In this document: piece by piece, positions 9,663 to 17,481 of the stretch
Position numbering within the stretch: position 1 is the first letter of the stretch
How the letters are laid out: each line of letters opens with the position of its first letter
Source of the DNA: Chrysophaeum taylorii
Taxonomy: Eukaryota > Sar > Pelagophyceae > Pelagomonadales > Pelagomonadaceae
Assembly (NCBI GenBank): GCA_029834535.1
Contig: JAQMWT010000354.1
Span: 1 to 26,469, forward strand
Direction: 5' to 3'
Length of the DNA stretch: 26,469 nt
Position numbers and translations under genes: made by a program
Notes under the pieces: generated by a model
What the model was told of the DNA's origin: nothing
What the model saw: the letters and a program-made list of their open reading frames with translations, nothing else
The model's database searches: none

Positions 9663-11578
9663 TTGCCCCCTGTGTTTGATGAGAATGCGCCGGTTTCACT
9701 GGGACTGATCACCCCATCACGCGAACCGACCATTCTACGAGCTCATGAACTCCGACGAACCAAAGAGAGAAAACAAAAAAAAAGTGCACAACAAAGTCGA
9801 GCCAACCAGAGCCGACAAAACAAAAGCATGCAAACACAAAGTCGAGCCAAACAGAGCCGACCGCGCACAGTCGCCAAAAGCGCACATTATGCAGAAACAG
9901 AACCTACTCGCGAAAGTACGAACCCAAATTCTGGCGTTTGTCCACAACGCACTGTCGATTCTGTATCATCCTGTCAATCCCTGTATGTTAATTATGCTAG
10001 CTTTCGTTTGTTAGTTCATTATGTCTTCCTTCCCCTCTGTCTCGCCCATACCCTTGTTGATCCCCAATCTGTCCACGCTTATTACTCTGCTTCCGAAGAA
10101 GCATCTCAATATTCTTACATTGATGACGGTGCTATCACTTCCCCTCATTTGCGCGACGCTCTAGCCCATCCAAATCCTGCACGCCGGTTACAAGCCATTG
10201 CCAAAGAATATCATTCCCTCGGTCAGCTCGGTTGCTTGGATGTTGTTTGCGTTCCTTCTACTTTTTCTGGCAACATCTGCACTTTGAAGTGGGTCCACCG
10301 CAAGAAGTATGAATCTGGCCGCTTCAAATCGCACAATGCTCATCTCGTTGTCCGCGGTTACACCCAGGTTCACGGCATTGCTTACCACGACACGTCCAGT
10401 CCTGTAGATGTCATCTCCGCTTTCATACAAGCTCCTGTCTGGAGTTGCCGTTCATGACTGGGATTTGCATATGTTGGATGTCGTCTCTGCTTTCATACAA
10501 GCCCCTGTCTGGCCACCCGAAGGCTATGCTCCCAGCCAACCCAAAGATGCCTCCAAACTCATTTCCAAACTCGGTCGCTCTTGGTACGGTTGCCCGCAAG
10601 CATGTCCCCACTGGTGGCTTTACTTATAACGCTTCCTTGTCAATGATTGTAGCTTTGTCCGAGATTCAATACCACGCTTTCCTTTTTGCGTTTTTCAAAG
10701 CCTCCCCACTTCCGTTGGTCTCCGCATTACGCGTAATCGCGCACGTCGCACGCTCGCTATCGACCAATCCCATGCTATCCGCGAAATCCGCACCGAACAT
10801 CGCTTCCTCAACAGTAAACCAGAATTGACTCCCGCTCCCAAAGGTCTTCATCTTCCTGCGGCTGATTGTCCTGCACCTGGCTCCCCTGCTCACGTCTTCA
10901 TGGCACGCATCCCTTTTCGTCGTATTGTCCGTTGTGCCTTGTTTATTTCTGTTATGACTCGCCCTGATATCACTTGTACCGTCAATCAGTGTGCGCGTTT
11001 TACAGACAATCCTGGTAAACCCTACTGGCACGCCATATCTCATACCCTCCGCTATCTCAATGGTACTCAAGATCTTGCCCTTGTTCTTGGTCGCGATTCC
11101 ACCCTTCGTCTCTGTGGTTATTCCGACTCCAGCTGGACCGACGACCCTGATGACCGCCACTCCACTACTGACTTTTGTTTTCGCCTTGCTGGCTCTATGA
11201 TATCCTACTGCTCACGCTCGCAGTACCTCCTCGCCCGCGCCTCTTTTGAAGCCGAATTGCTCGCTCTCTACGCCGCTACTGCTGAGCTCTCTTGGCTTCT
11301 CAAACTTTTTGATGACTTTGATCTCCCTCGTCACACGGCACCTATCTCCCTCGTCACACGGTACCTATGTATGTCGATAACAGCACCACCGTCACGCAAG
11401 TCCGTCTCCAATGTCTCACGAGGCGCACCCGCCACATTGACATTCGGTTTTACAGCACCGCCGAATATCATCGCAATCACATCATTGATCTCCAACACAT
11501 TCCCCGCCTTGACACTCTCAGCGATATCTTCACCCGTAGTACGGAAGCTCCTCGCTTCCTTCGGCTTCGAGCTCCTTA
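9663..11578 (+). pseudogene. Copia reverse transcriptase/RNase H relic
   Basis: The frame 9663-10457 carries a Lys/Gln-rich linker, then the N-terminal RT: HPNPARRLQAIAKEYHSLGQ, TLKWVHRKKYESGRF and HLVVRGYTQVHG. A second frame from about 10470 continues LDVVSAFIQAPVWPPEGY and SKLGRSWYG. The catalytic YVDD region is missing: sequence jumps from about 10680 to the post-palm part (GLRITRNRARRTLAIDQ). Frame 1 from 10825 to about 11345 then gives VMTRPDITCTVNQCARF, YLNGTQDLAL, STTDFCFRLAGSMISYCSRSQ and the RNase H string ASFEAELLALYAATAELSW. A 23-bp tandem duplication (about 11319-11365) shifts the frame to YVDNSTTVTQ...DIFTRSTEAPRFLRLRAP, the usual copia end, stopping at 11578. It is inactive. 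Confidence 0.82.
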
Positions 11579-11675
11579 GCTCACCTCGTGACTTCGCATG
11601 GCATCTCCTGTCTTCTTCTGCCACAATGCCTCTCATGACGTCTTTTTCCACCTTCAAGCTTCTCCTCTGTGAGCG

Positions 11676-11777
11676 CCTCACTTACCCCTTTTTCCTTTTC
11701 TTTCTTTTCCAGCACCTGTGTGACGGCCTCACTTACCCCTTTTTCCTTTTCTTTCTTTTCCAGCACCTGTGTGAGGA
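11676..11777 (+). repeat. 51-bp tandem duplication abutting the 3' LTR
   Basis: The unit cctcacttaccccttttt plus a pyrimidine run and ccagcacctgtgtga occurs at 11676-11726 and 11727-11777. The second copy runs into the first bases of the 3' LTR, and the first copy also ends with tgtga. The tract is pyrimidine-rich on the coding strand, where a polypurine tract would be expected. Confidence 0.7.
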
Positions 11778-11865
11778 AGCTATGACACTTACCCCTGCAC
11801 CACGTATCCAGTATCCCTACGTCATTCCCTTATCGCTAGTGTAACGCCCCATTCCAGTTGTCACA
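11770..11865 (+). repeat. Copia 3' LTR
   Basis: 96-bp partner of 6747-6842, with three single-base differences by eye. Followed by AGTTT at 11866-11870, matching the 5 bp before the 5' LTR. Confidence 0.85.
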
Positions 11866-11870
11866 AGTTT

Positions 11871-12053
11871 AGTCAACCAAGATACGGATTGACCGAACTT
11901 AAGTGACCAAACTTGTTGAGGGTTTACGGCGACCAAACATATATGGTGGTTGGAAACTTGACTTTCCCCTTTCTAAAATGAAAGGTGGTAAAGTTAAGTG
12001 AACTAACCCTAGAATAGGGGGGTACTAACCCTAGTTCAGATTTTCTATCTCTA
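11871..12053. other. Spacer between copia and gypsy element C
   Basis: AT-richer sequence with recurring small words (gaccaaac, aagttaagtg, taaccctag). Homology to element A starts at about 12054 (cgaataaaccgcc). The spacer has no open frame of interest and may belong to the ancestral target or another element end. Confidence 0.4.
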
Positions 12054-12088
12054 CGAATAAACCGCCACGAGGGTGGGGAGGTCGAGCT

Positions 12089-13042
12089 ATGGCCTCCGAT
12101 CAACAAGCCAAGCAAGATGCGGATAAACCGTCTGGGAATACGGATCCGCTGATTTTACGAGATCCTTCTTGGTGGTGCAAGAAGACGTGCAAGGACTGCG
12201 GATTCTTCTGGACCATCCATGATGAAGATGAACACGGAAATCGCGTGGTTTGCAACCGCGATCCGGACCGTTATTACTGTGCGATGTGGAAGCGCATTCG
12301 AAAGCAGAAGAAGCAACCCATATCGCGTTCCGATTTGGAGAAGCGTGATGATGCATCTCATGCGAACGCCACGCGCGGATCGGAGCCTTCTTATGAAATT
12401 CAAACGGCCCTCACCGAGCTTGGAACCACAATGGCGACCATGGTGAGCGAGGTCAGAGGTATCAAGGATAGCAAATCGTCTTCTACACGACAGCGAGACG
12501 GACGATCGCCTCCTAGACGATCGTCGCGCCGACATCGAAGCAAGAGCCCTGATCGAAAGGCCAATACTCCTCAAACCAGCCCGAGTCCGCGCCGTCGCCG
12601 CCATAGCCGGAGCTCTAGTCGCAATTCGCGCTGGCGCAGACGTCATCGACAGCGCGATGACGAATATGACAGAGGCCGATATCAGGATAGTTCGGGACAT
12701 TCGAGCGCAACTTTCGCGTTCCAATCTTTATGCGACGCGCCGCCATCGTCGGGAGTTGTCTTTTACCCGACGGCGCGCCCCGCCCGAGTCTCCGATGATG
12801 TTGCCGATGTCGCTGTGACGAGCAGCCATCGCTTGCAACAGGAGCAAAATACCACCAACGCGCGGATCGTTCGGTGGCTTTCTACATTGTATGTGGAAGC
12901 AATATCAAATGCCACTTTGGATTCTCCGCACTACTGGGAAGACTCAGACTCGGAGACCGACGAACCCATGCCGCAGGTTCCAGTGTCCCCCCATTCGTCA
13001 ATGTGCATGTCTTGCAGGGCAGTTCACGATGATGACGTTTGA
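12089..13042 (+). CDS. Gypsy Gag C-terminal part: zinc motif and RS-rich domain (element C)
   Basis: The product is structural: Gag packages element RNA in a particle. It matches the end of element A's Gag, where the frame is continuous upstream, so this start Met is internal to the original protein. Near residues 30-55 lies a CKDCGFFW...H...H...VVC motif (C-x2-C-x6-H-x4-H-x5-C), a plausible nucleic-acid-binding zinc site unlike the usual CCHC knuckle. Residues about 125-195 are rich in Arg-Ser pairs (RSPPRRSSRRHRSKSPDRK), like SR splicing factors. An acidic stretch (WEDSDSETDEP) lies near the end. Relative to element A's copy, one C fewer in a C run near 12990 changes the last 15-20 residues. 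The 5' part of gag is missing, so this is a fragment. Confidence 0.7.
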   Translation: MASDQQAKQDADKPSGNTDPLILRDPSWWCKKTCKDCGFFWTIHDEDEHGNRVVCNRDPDRYYCAMWKRIRKQKKQPISRSDLEKRDDASHANATRGSEPSYEIQTALTELGTTMATMVSEVRGIKDSKSSSTRQRDGRSPPRRSSRRHRSKSPDRKANTPQTSPSPRRRRHSRSSSRNSRWRRRHRQRDDEYDRGRYQDSSGHSSATFAFQSLCDAPPSSGVVFYPTARPARVSDDVADVAVTSSHRLQQEQNTTNARIVRWLSTLYVEAISNATLDSPHYWEDSDSETDEPMPQVPVSPHSSMCMSCRAVHDDDV

Positions 13043-13084
13043 CCTTTTGAGTTGACGTCGGGGACGACGTCTTCTTTTCCTACG

Positions 13085-13098
13085 CCCCCCCCCCCCCC
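13085..13098 (+). repeat. Poly-C tract between gag and protease (14 C)
   Basis: A 14-base C run sits between the gag stop and the protease frame. The same position in element A has 20 C (25642-25661). It is the boundary between the two coding units in both copies. Confidence 0.85.
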
Positions 13099-13104
13099 GA
13101 GACC

Positions 13105-13597
13105 GTTTTAGACGAGACCGTTTAGCCGATGTTGAGACCATTTTAGCCGATGTTTTAGCCGATACAGTTTTGGTCGCAGCAGAGCAGACCACAGCGGCGC
13201 CGATGGAGGAGAAGTTGACGGGAATGTCCGATTTGATGGACGAGAAACGACGATTGCCAGAAGAGATAAAGGAGGAAATATATGTGCCTCCGATTGAGAA
13301 GTGTCAGAATTTGTTGTCAGCGAAACTGGGGAATGAAGAAGCAGCCGAAGCGGCGAGCGCCAATATAGATTCAGAGGCGAGATGTGGAACGCCAGATATG
13401 GCAGTGGTGACGATGCAGATGCCGGGCGATGCGAAACCGGAGATACGATGTCATCACACTGCACTTTCGCCGAGCGATGGGGAAAAGATCGAGCAAGACC
13501 TCATCACCATCGGTTGTTTGGACCCTGGTACACTTACGTTTATAGTTGGTCATAGTTATAGACGACGAGACGGGCCGAAGTTCGCAACGACTTTCAT
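13105..13597 (+). pseudogene. Retropepsin-like protease, first part (element C)
   Basis: The frame is open from the poly-C tract: an acidic repeat (LADVETILADVLADTV), then VAAEQTTAAPMEEKLTGMSD, a charged linker and PGDAKPEIRCHH. It then reaches IGCLDPGTLTFIVG near 13510-13550. The DPGT string in a hydrophobic setting is where a retroviral-type protease has its catalytic Asp (D-S/T-G-A in most families). After about 13597 the sequence switches to an inverted pol fragment, so the enzyme is broken. The matching second half resumes at 14252. Assignment as protease is inference from position, motif and the second half. Confidence 0.55.
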
Positions 13598-14240
13598 CGC
13601 CCCATTGTCCTTGACGTGCTCAGGTGTCTGCGGTAACGGTAAACCGTCCGCATCTCGCGGCGCATTCTTCCATGGCACATCGAACTTTTCTTCGTATTTG
13701 AACCTCACCTCAGGGTGGCTCTTATTGATCTTTTCACCTTTGACGCGCACATTCGGCTCGCTCCTTACTTTCGGCTCCTGTTCAGGTTCAGGATCCGGCG
13801 GAACGTCCACTTTTGATTGTCGGGGGAGCAGAAAAAGCACGAGCCGTCCCCGGCGCATCTGTTGGAAGCGGAAGCATAGGGACTTCTGGCGGTTCCCATT
13901 TAGTGGGATCCTGGAGGTCATCTTTTGACACCCACTTAACGACACGAGTACGCGTATTTCACAGCGGAATCTGTACGTGCCGAAAGGTGGTGTCGGAGAT
14001 TCGCAAATACTGCTCAAAGGATCGATCTGTCGGGCTCAACGCGGGCAGGACTTCGCCACTTTGGAGGAAACCTCTGGTCACGGAGTTGTGGAGATCGACT
14101 GCTAAAATCGCAAGAGTGTCTGGAGGGACGACAGACGCTAAATGTTTGAACGAATCTGCCTTAGACAAGCTAGCCCAATCATGGTCCACCGGCATCGTGA
14201 GCAACTCGGCCGTCATCTCGAGAGTCAAAGGCGTAGGATA
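13597..14240 (-). pseudogene. Inverted fragment: methyltransferase C-terminus fused to RT linker
   Basis: On the minus strand this matches element B from about 20285 to 20940. It reads MTAELLTMPVDHDWASLS, then KHLASVVPPDTLAILAVDLH, the end of the C5 methyltransferase (motifs IX-X). It continues into the pre-RT linker (DLQDPTKWEPPEVP, then VKGEKINKSHPEVR and FDVPWKNAPRDA). Here the methyltransferase end and linker are in one frame, unlike element B, where one base is missing. A frame change occurs near 13970 and another between the two linker parts. It replaces about 95 bp of the protease region found in element A. Confidence 0.78.
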
Positions 14241-14251
14241 GTATCATCCTT

Positions 14252-14692
14252 GACCGGGGCGATCTTCCAGTCGAGCACACCCTGTACGGGTCAGGATTGA
14301 ATAAGACGACTATCCACAAATGGGTCGCATTGCGGATTGCGCTTACGGACAACGTGGCCGTTCCAATTGTTGCCATTGTGGCCGATACTAATCATCTATT
14401 TTTGCTGGGAGCGCGCGATATTCGGGTGTTGGGAGCCATAGTGGACTACCCGCGAAACCGCATTGCGTTTCTCCGCACCCAAGTCGCTTATGGGCGCAAG
14501 AAGTACAAGGTCCAGGATCGACGAGTCGATTCTCCGATTTTGACGTTCAGAACAACTTATGACGAGCGCAACCCCGTGGTAGTTCAGGTTTATGGGCAAC
14601 AGCACCGTGCGATGCAAAAGAGCCTGAGCACAGTTGAGAACCGAGTCTACGCTCCGACCGCTAAGGCTTACCCTCCCTTTCTCGAGGCTTGA
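14252..14692 (+). pseudogene. Retropepsin-like protease, second part (element C)
   Basis: Reads VALRIALTDNVAVPIVAIVA, then LFLLGARDIRVLGAIVDYP and RNRIAFLRTQVAYG. The LLGARD...VLGAIVDY string fits the second half of gypsy proteases, where a hydrophobic-hydrophobic-G motif precedes a conserved Asp-Tyr/Phe stretch. A homologous stretch in element A begins near 26345. The open frame runs on to 14692, into LTR sequence starting at about 14651, so its last 15 residues are not original. Confidence 0.5.
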
Positions 14693-14962
14693 TACCCGTT
14701 CAACGGGACGCCTTTCCCCACCTTCCTAGTGACATCATACCTCTCTCTTGTGAGAAGCATTCTTGTAGTATTCTTGTAGCATTCTTGCTATCATATACCA
14801 TCTCTCCATCTTGTTGAGAGGCTTGGTGAGCGTGAGCAAGGTGTGTGGCGAGCATATCCGACCCCGAGTCCGTGTTTTCCTCGTTCAGTGAGGTCTAGGA
14901 CGAGTCGGTGAGTGCCCCCTTTGTCACCAGGGGGTCGGGAGTGGTTTTTCTGTGCCGCCATA
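14651..14962 (+). repeat. Gypsy LTR of element C
   Basis: Nearly identical over its length to the element A LTR at 16722-17035: gaccgctaaggcttacc, then gatacccgttcaacggga, tcatataccatctctccatc, gtctaggacgagtcggtgag and the end tgtgccgccata. The first bases (TGTGGCGGCA) of the intact LTR are missing here. Confidence 0.8.
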
Positions 14963-15580
14963 GGAGCCAGGCCGGACCGGCAGGTGCCGGTCCGGGATCA
15001 CAGAGGAAAATCACGCAGTTGGGGCAGAGGCGAGGGACGAGGACTTGTGTGGCGGTAATAACCATTCCCCCCCCCCACTTATGTGCCTGTTACCTGCCTG
15101 TTACCTTGAATTTGGCGTTGTTGATGGCGGACCGCTACTGCACGCGGTCTTGCGCTCAGAGAGCCAGAATATTAGTGCGTGCGTTTCGCGCGAGCGTTGT
15201 CGACGCCGTCAGCACTAGCCGATAGGGTCGGAGGCGCTGATGGACACGAAGCTCCCTTCTTTTCTTTTCACCCCCCCTTTCTGGCTCTGATTTTGTGGCA
15301 CGACTTCTAGAAATTTTATTAGAAAGGGGGGGTGAAAAGAAAAGAAGGGAACTTCGTGTCCATCAGCGCCTCCCGATGGCTCCCTATCGGCTCGGCCAGA
15401 GTGCTGACGGCGTCGACAACGCTCGCGCGAAACGCACGCACTAATATTCTGGCTCTCTGAGCGCAAGACCGCGTGCAGTGGCGGTCCGCCATCAACAAGT
15501 CCTCGTCCCTCGCCTCTGCCCCAACTGCGTGATTTTCCTCTGTGATCCCGGACCGGCTCCCGCCGGCCCGCCTGGCTCCC
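14963..15580. repeat. Palindromic foldback element
   Basis: Left arm 14963-15282 and right arm 15321-15580 are inverted copies around a loop of about 38 bases (15283-15320). They differ by a 70-bp insertion in the left arm, a 13-base stretch near 15380 found only in the right arm, and scattered substitutions. The outer ends are ggagccaggc and its complement. The left end begins at the base after the element C LTR. No coding frame or target duplication is evident. It resembles a foldback element or MITE. Confidence 0.75.
15048..15117. other. 70-bp insertion in the left arm of the palindrome
   Basis: Absent from the right arm, and flanked by ttg on both sides (15045-15047 and 15118-15120). It begins TGTGGCGG, like the gypsy LTR, and contains a C run (15066-15076) and a doubled gttacctgcct-type word. 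It may be a tiny insertion derived from an LTR end. Confidence 0.5.
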
Positions 15581-15600
15581 ATGCTCGGGAGAGGTCGGAA

Positions 15601-15623
15601 GTTAGTTAGTTAGTTAGTTAGTT
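15601..15623 (+). repeat. (GTTA)n microsatellite
   Basis: Five to six perfect GTTA units just outside the palindrome. Confidence 0.9.
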
Positions 15624-15850
15624 GAGCCTGGGGGCTGCTAACCATAATATTACTTATAGTATACCCTGCCTGTTTATCCAGGCGGCTGATAGCCCATCTT
15701 GGGGTATGCGTCACGGTACTGGCTGGGGTCTACGCGGCAGAACCAGGCCATGTTTTTCGCGACCCGGTTGCCGTGCTTGCCGGCGGCGATGTCATCGTTC
15801 TCTTTCAAGCGGTCGCAGCGTCGGCATCTGGGGTCCTTGCGTATGTTGGT

Positions 15851-16710
15851 TTAGTGCTGATCCGGCTTGCGCGGGATGGGTTTGGAGTTAGACTGAGTTG
15901 GCGGACCTCGAAGGGCCGGGTCGATGGGTGGTGGGTAGATACCTTGAACGTCTGGAACGAGGACTCTGCCCGCTTGCGGGCACTGTGGTGCCTCGCTCGG
16001 GGGGGGCGAAGCGGGAGCGCTAGACGTGAGCTCAGGAGCGACCCGATTCCGAACGAGAGGCAACGGACCAGTCGGTTCGCGGAAGGCGTCGCTCCCCTCG
16101 TGCTGCGACTCGCGGAAGTGTTCCTGGAGAACAACGATTTCGTCGCGGATAGTCGACGTCGCATCAGGTGCTGAGCCTGCAATTGTGGAGGTGATGTTAA
16201 TCACGTGCAAGTGCTCCTTGTGATATTGCCGCAGGAGACTCGCCGTCTTTCTAAAGACGCCAGAAGAAAAACTCTTCAGACACTAGAGGCTTGCAAACAT
16301 GGGCCTCCCACCACTCGGCGAAATCGGGAAAGTCAACTGAGTCTTGGGCCTTCCCACCCGTCGAGGTCTTCGAGAATCGGCGGTAGTTCTCACGAAAGAG
16401 AGCGCGTTCCTCTTTGGTCGACACGCGCGTCGTCGGAATCATCGATCCCTCAGAGCCAGCGGGCTATTCGCTCGGCCGCGTAGCGCGCCTCCTCCGCGGC
16501 CCAGTCTCGTGCGTCTTTTACGTGGCTGCTTGTCCTTCGATGTTCCCAACGTAAATCGGCAGGTGTAAGCAAGAGTTCGATGTCTTCGGGGAACCTGCGA
16601 CTGTGCGTGGGCGGCCAAGCACGGCGACCAAGCACTCACTCGTCTCAACCGGCTGCGCACCGCGCGTTAAGGCTGTCGCGCTGCCAGCGTTTCTGAAGGG
16701 CTTTGAAAGG
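15851..16710 (-). pseudogene. Unrecognised minus-strand coding remnant
   Basis: On the minus strand three frames in succession look protein-like. 16700-16450 reads ALQKRWQRDSLNARCAAG, two stops, then RFPEDIELLLTPADLRW and DARDWAAEEARYAAERIARW. 16442-16251 reads FRENYRRFSKTSTGG and FPDFAEWWEAHVCKPLVS. 16210-15851 is a Pro-rich tail (PLPLVRNRVAPELTSSAP). Together this could be a gag-like protein of another element, charged and helical first and Pro-rich at the end, but I do not recognise the family. Stops and frame changes mean it is not intact. Between 15624 and 15850 I see nothing. Confidence 0.3.
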
Positions 16711-17035
16711 TGTGGCGGCAACTCCTGACCGCTAAGGCTTACCTCCCCTCTCTCGAGGCTTGATACCCGTTCAACGGGACACCTTTCCCGATCTTTTTAG
16801 TGACATCATACCTCTCTTTTGTGAGAAGCATTCTTGCTGTATTCTCGTAGTTTCCTTGCTATCATATACCATCTCTCCATCTTGTTGAGAGGCTTGGTGA
16901 GCGTGAGCAAGGTGTGTGGCGAGCTTATCCGACCCCGAGTCCGTGTTTTCCTCGTTCAGTGAGGTCTAGGACGAGTCGGTGAGTACCCCCTTTGTCACCC
17001 GGGGGTCGGGAAGGTTTTTTTTCTGTGCCGCCATA
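16711..17035 (+). repeat. Gypsy 5' LTR of element A
   Basis: About 325 bp, beginning TGTGGCGGCA and ending TGCCGCCATA, an imperfect 10-bp terminal inversion. If the end is set at TGCCGCCA, an 8-bp inversion with TGGCGGCA is perfect. Matches the LTR at 14651-14962. The sequence before it (tttgaaagg) shows no matching copy in the window because the right end lies outside. Confidence 0.82.
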
Positions 17036-17481
17036 CGTGGTGGAGTACACGAGATCGTGCGACTACATCGGTCGCCGAGAGCGAGTGCTGCCGTACGTTT
17101 TGTATTACGAGGTCCGGATTTGTACGTGAGCCCTGATGAAGCACACGGAGTTCCATTGGACCGGTTTGCCATTGGACCGGTTTGCGTTGAGAATATACGC
17201 GAACGTTGTTTGTGTTCGTACGATCCGAGTGACGACGAACACGCGTGCGAGTTGGAAATCGCAGCGCATTCTCCCGGGAATTGATGTTGGTATAGCTGAA
17301 CGGTGGAAGCTGTTTAGCGAGTGGGATCGCTACCCACGGGCGTTTTTGAATTGCCAGCGGATTGGAATTCCGTGAGTGCTATTTTTACAGCGACAGATAG
17401 CGTTGTTGGAATCAACGTGAATTATTTCGAGTGATCGGATCCGGACGTGTTTCGAGATTCTTGATCGAAATTTGATACAGT
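17036..17481 (+). promoter_or_regulatory. Leader of element A with candidate primer-binding site
   Basis: tggtggagtacacgag at 17038-17053 starts two bases after the LTR end and has the TGG start expected for priming by a tRNA CCA end; the tRNA is not recognised. A 16-bp word (ccattggaccggtttg) is tandemly doubled near 17153-17185. No coding region precedes the gag start at 17482. Confidence 0.45.

Larger units (their letters stand above)
6747..11865 (+). mobile_element. Ty1/copia retrotransposon with 96-bp LTRs (decayed)
   Basis: Two 96-bp direct repeats (6747-6842 and 11770-11865) begin TGTGA and end TCACA. They are flanked outside by the same 5 bp, AGTTT (6742-6746 and 11866-11870), as expected for LTR-element integration. 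The copies differ at three positions by eye. Between them, on the plus strand, lie a gag-like relic with a damaged zinc knuckle, low-complexity and minisatellite tracts, and copia-type RT and RNase H relics ending just before the 3' LTR. The order of domains and the copia-style RNase H end (SKxQ, AELLAL, DNSTTV, DIFTRS) place it in Ty1/copia. Confidence 0.85.
12054..14962 (+). mobile_element. Ty3/gypsy element C, truncated and rearranged
   Basis: A 5'-truncated copy of the same family as element A. From 12054 it matches A's gag from about 18875, then continues as gag C-terminus, a poly-C tract, the protease first part, an inverted methyltransferase/RT fragment (13597-14240), the protease second part, and a 3' LTR (14651-14962) lacking about its first 10-20 bases. 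Most of pol is gone. The left end has no LTR. Confidence 0.75.

Noticed and set aside
12000..12035. Telomere-type repeats (taaccctag, also ccctaaa near 2515 and 5650)
   Set aside because: Only isolated single units, not tandem arrays.
16979..17284. Separate small gene spanning the LTR end and leader of element A
   Set aside because: It starts inside the LTR and crosses the primer-binding region; the related LTR in element C shares only the first residues. No motif.
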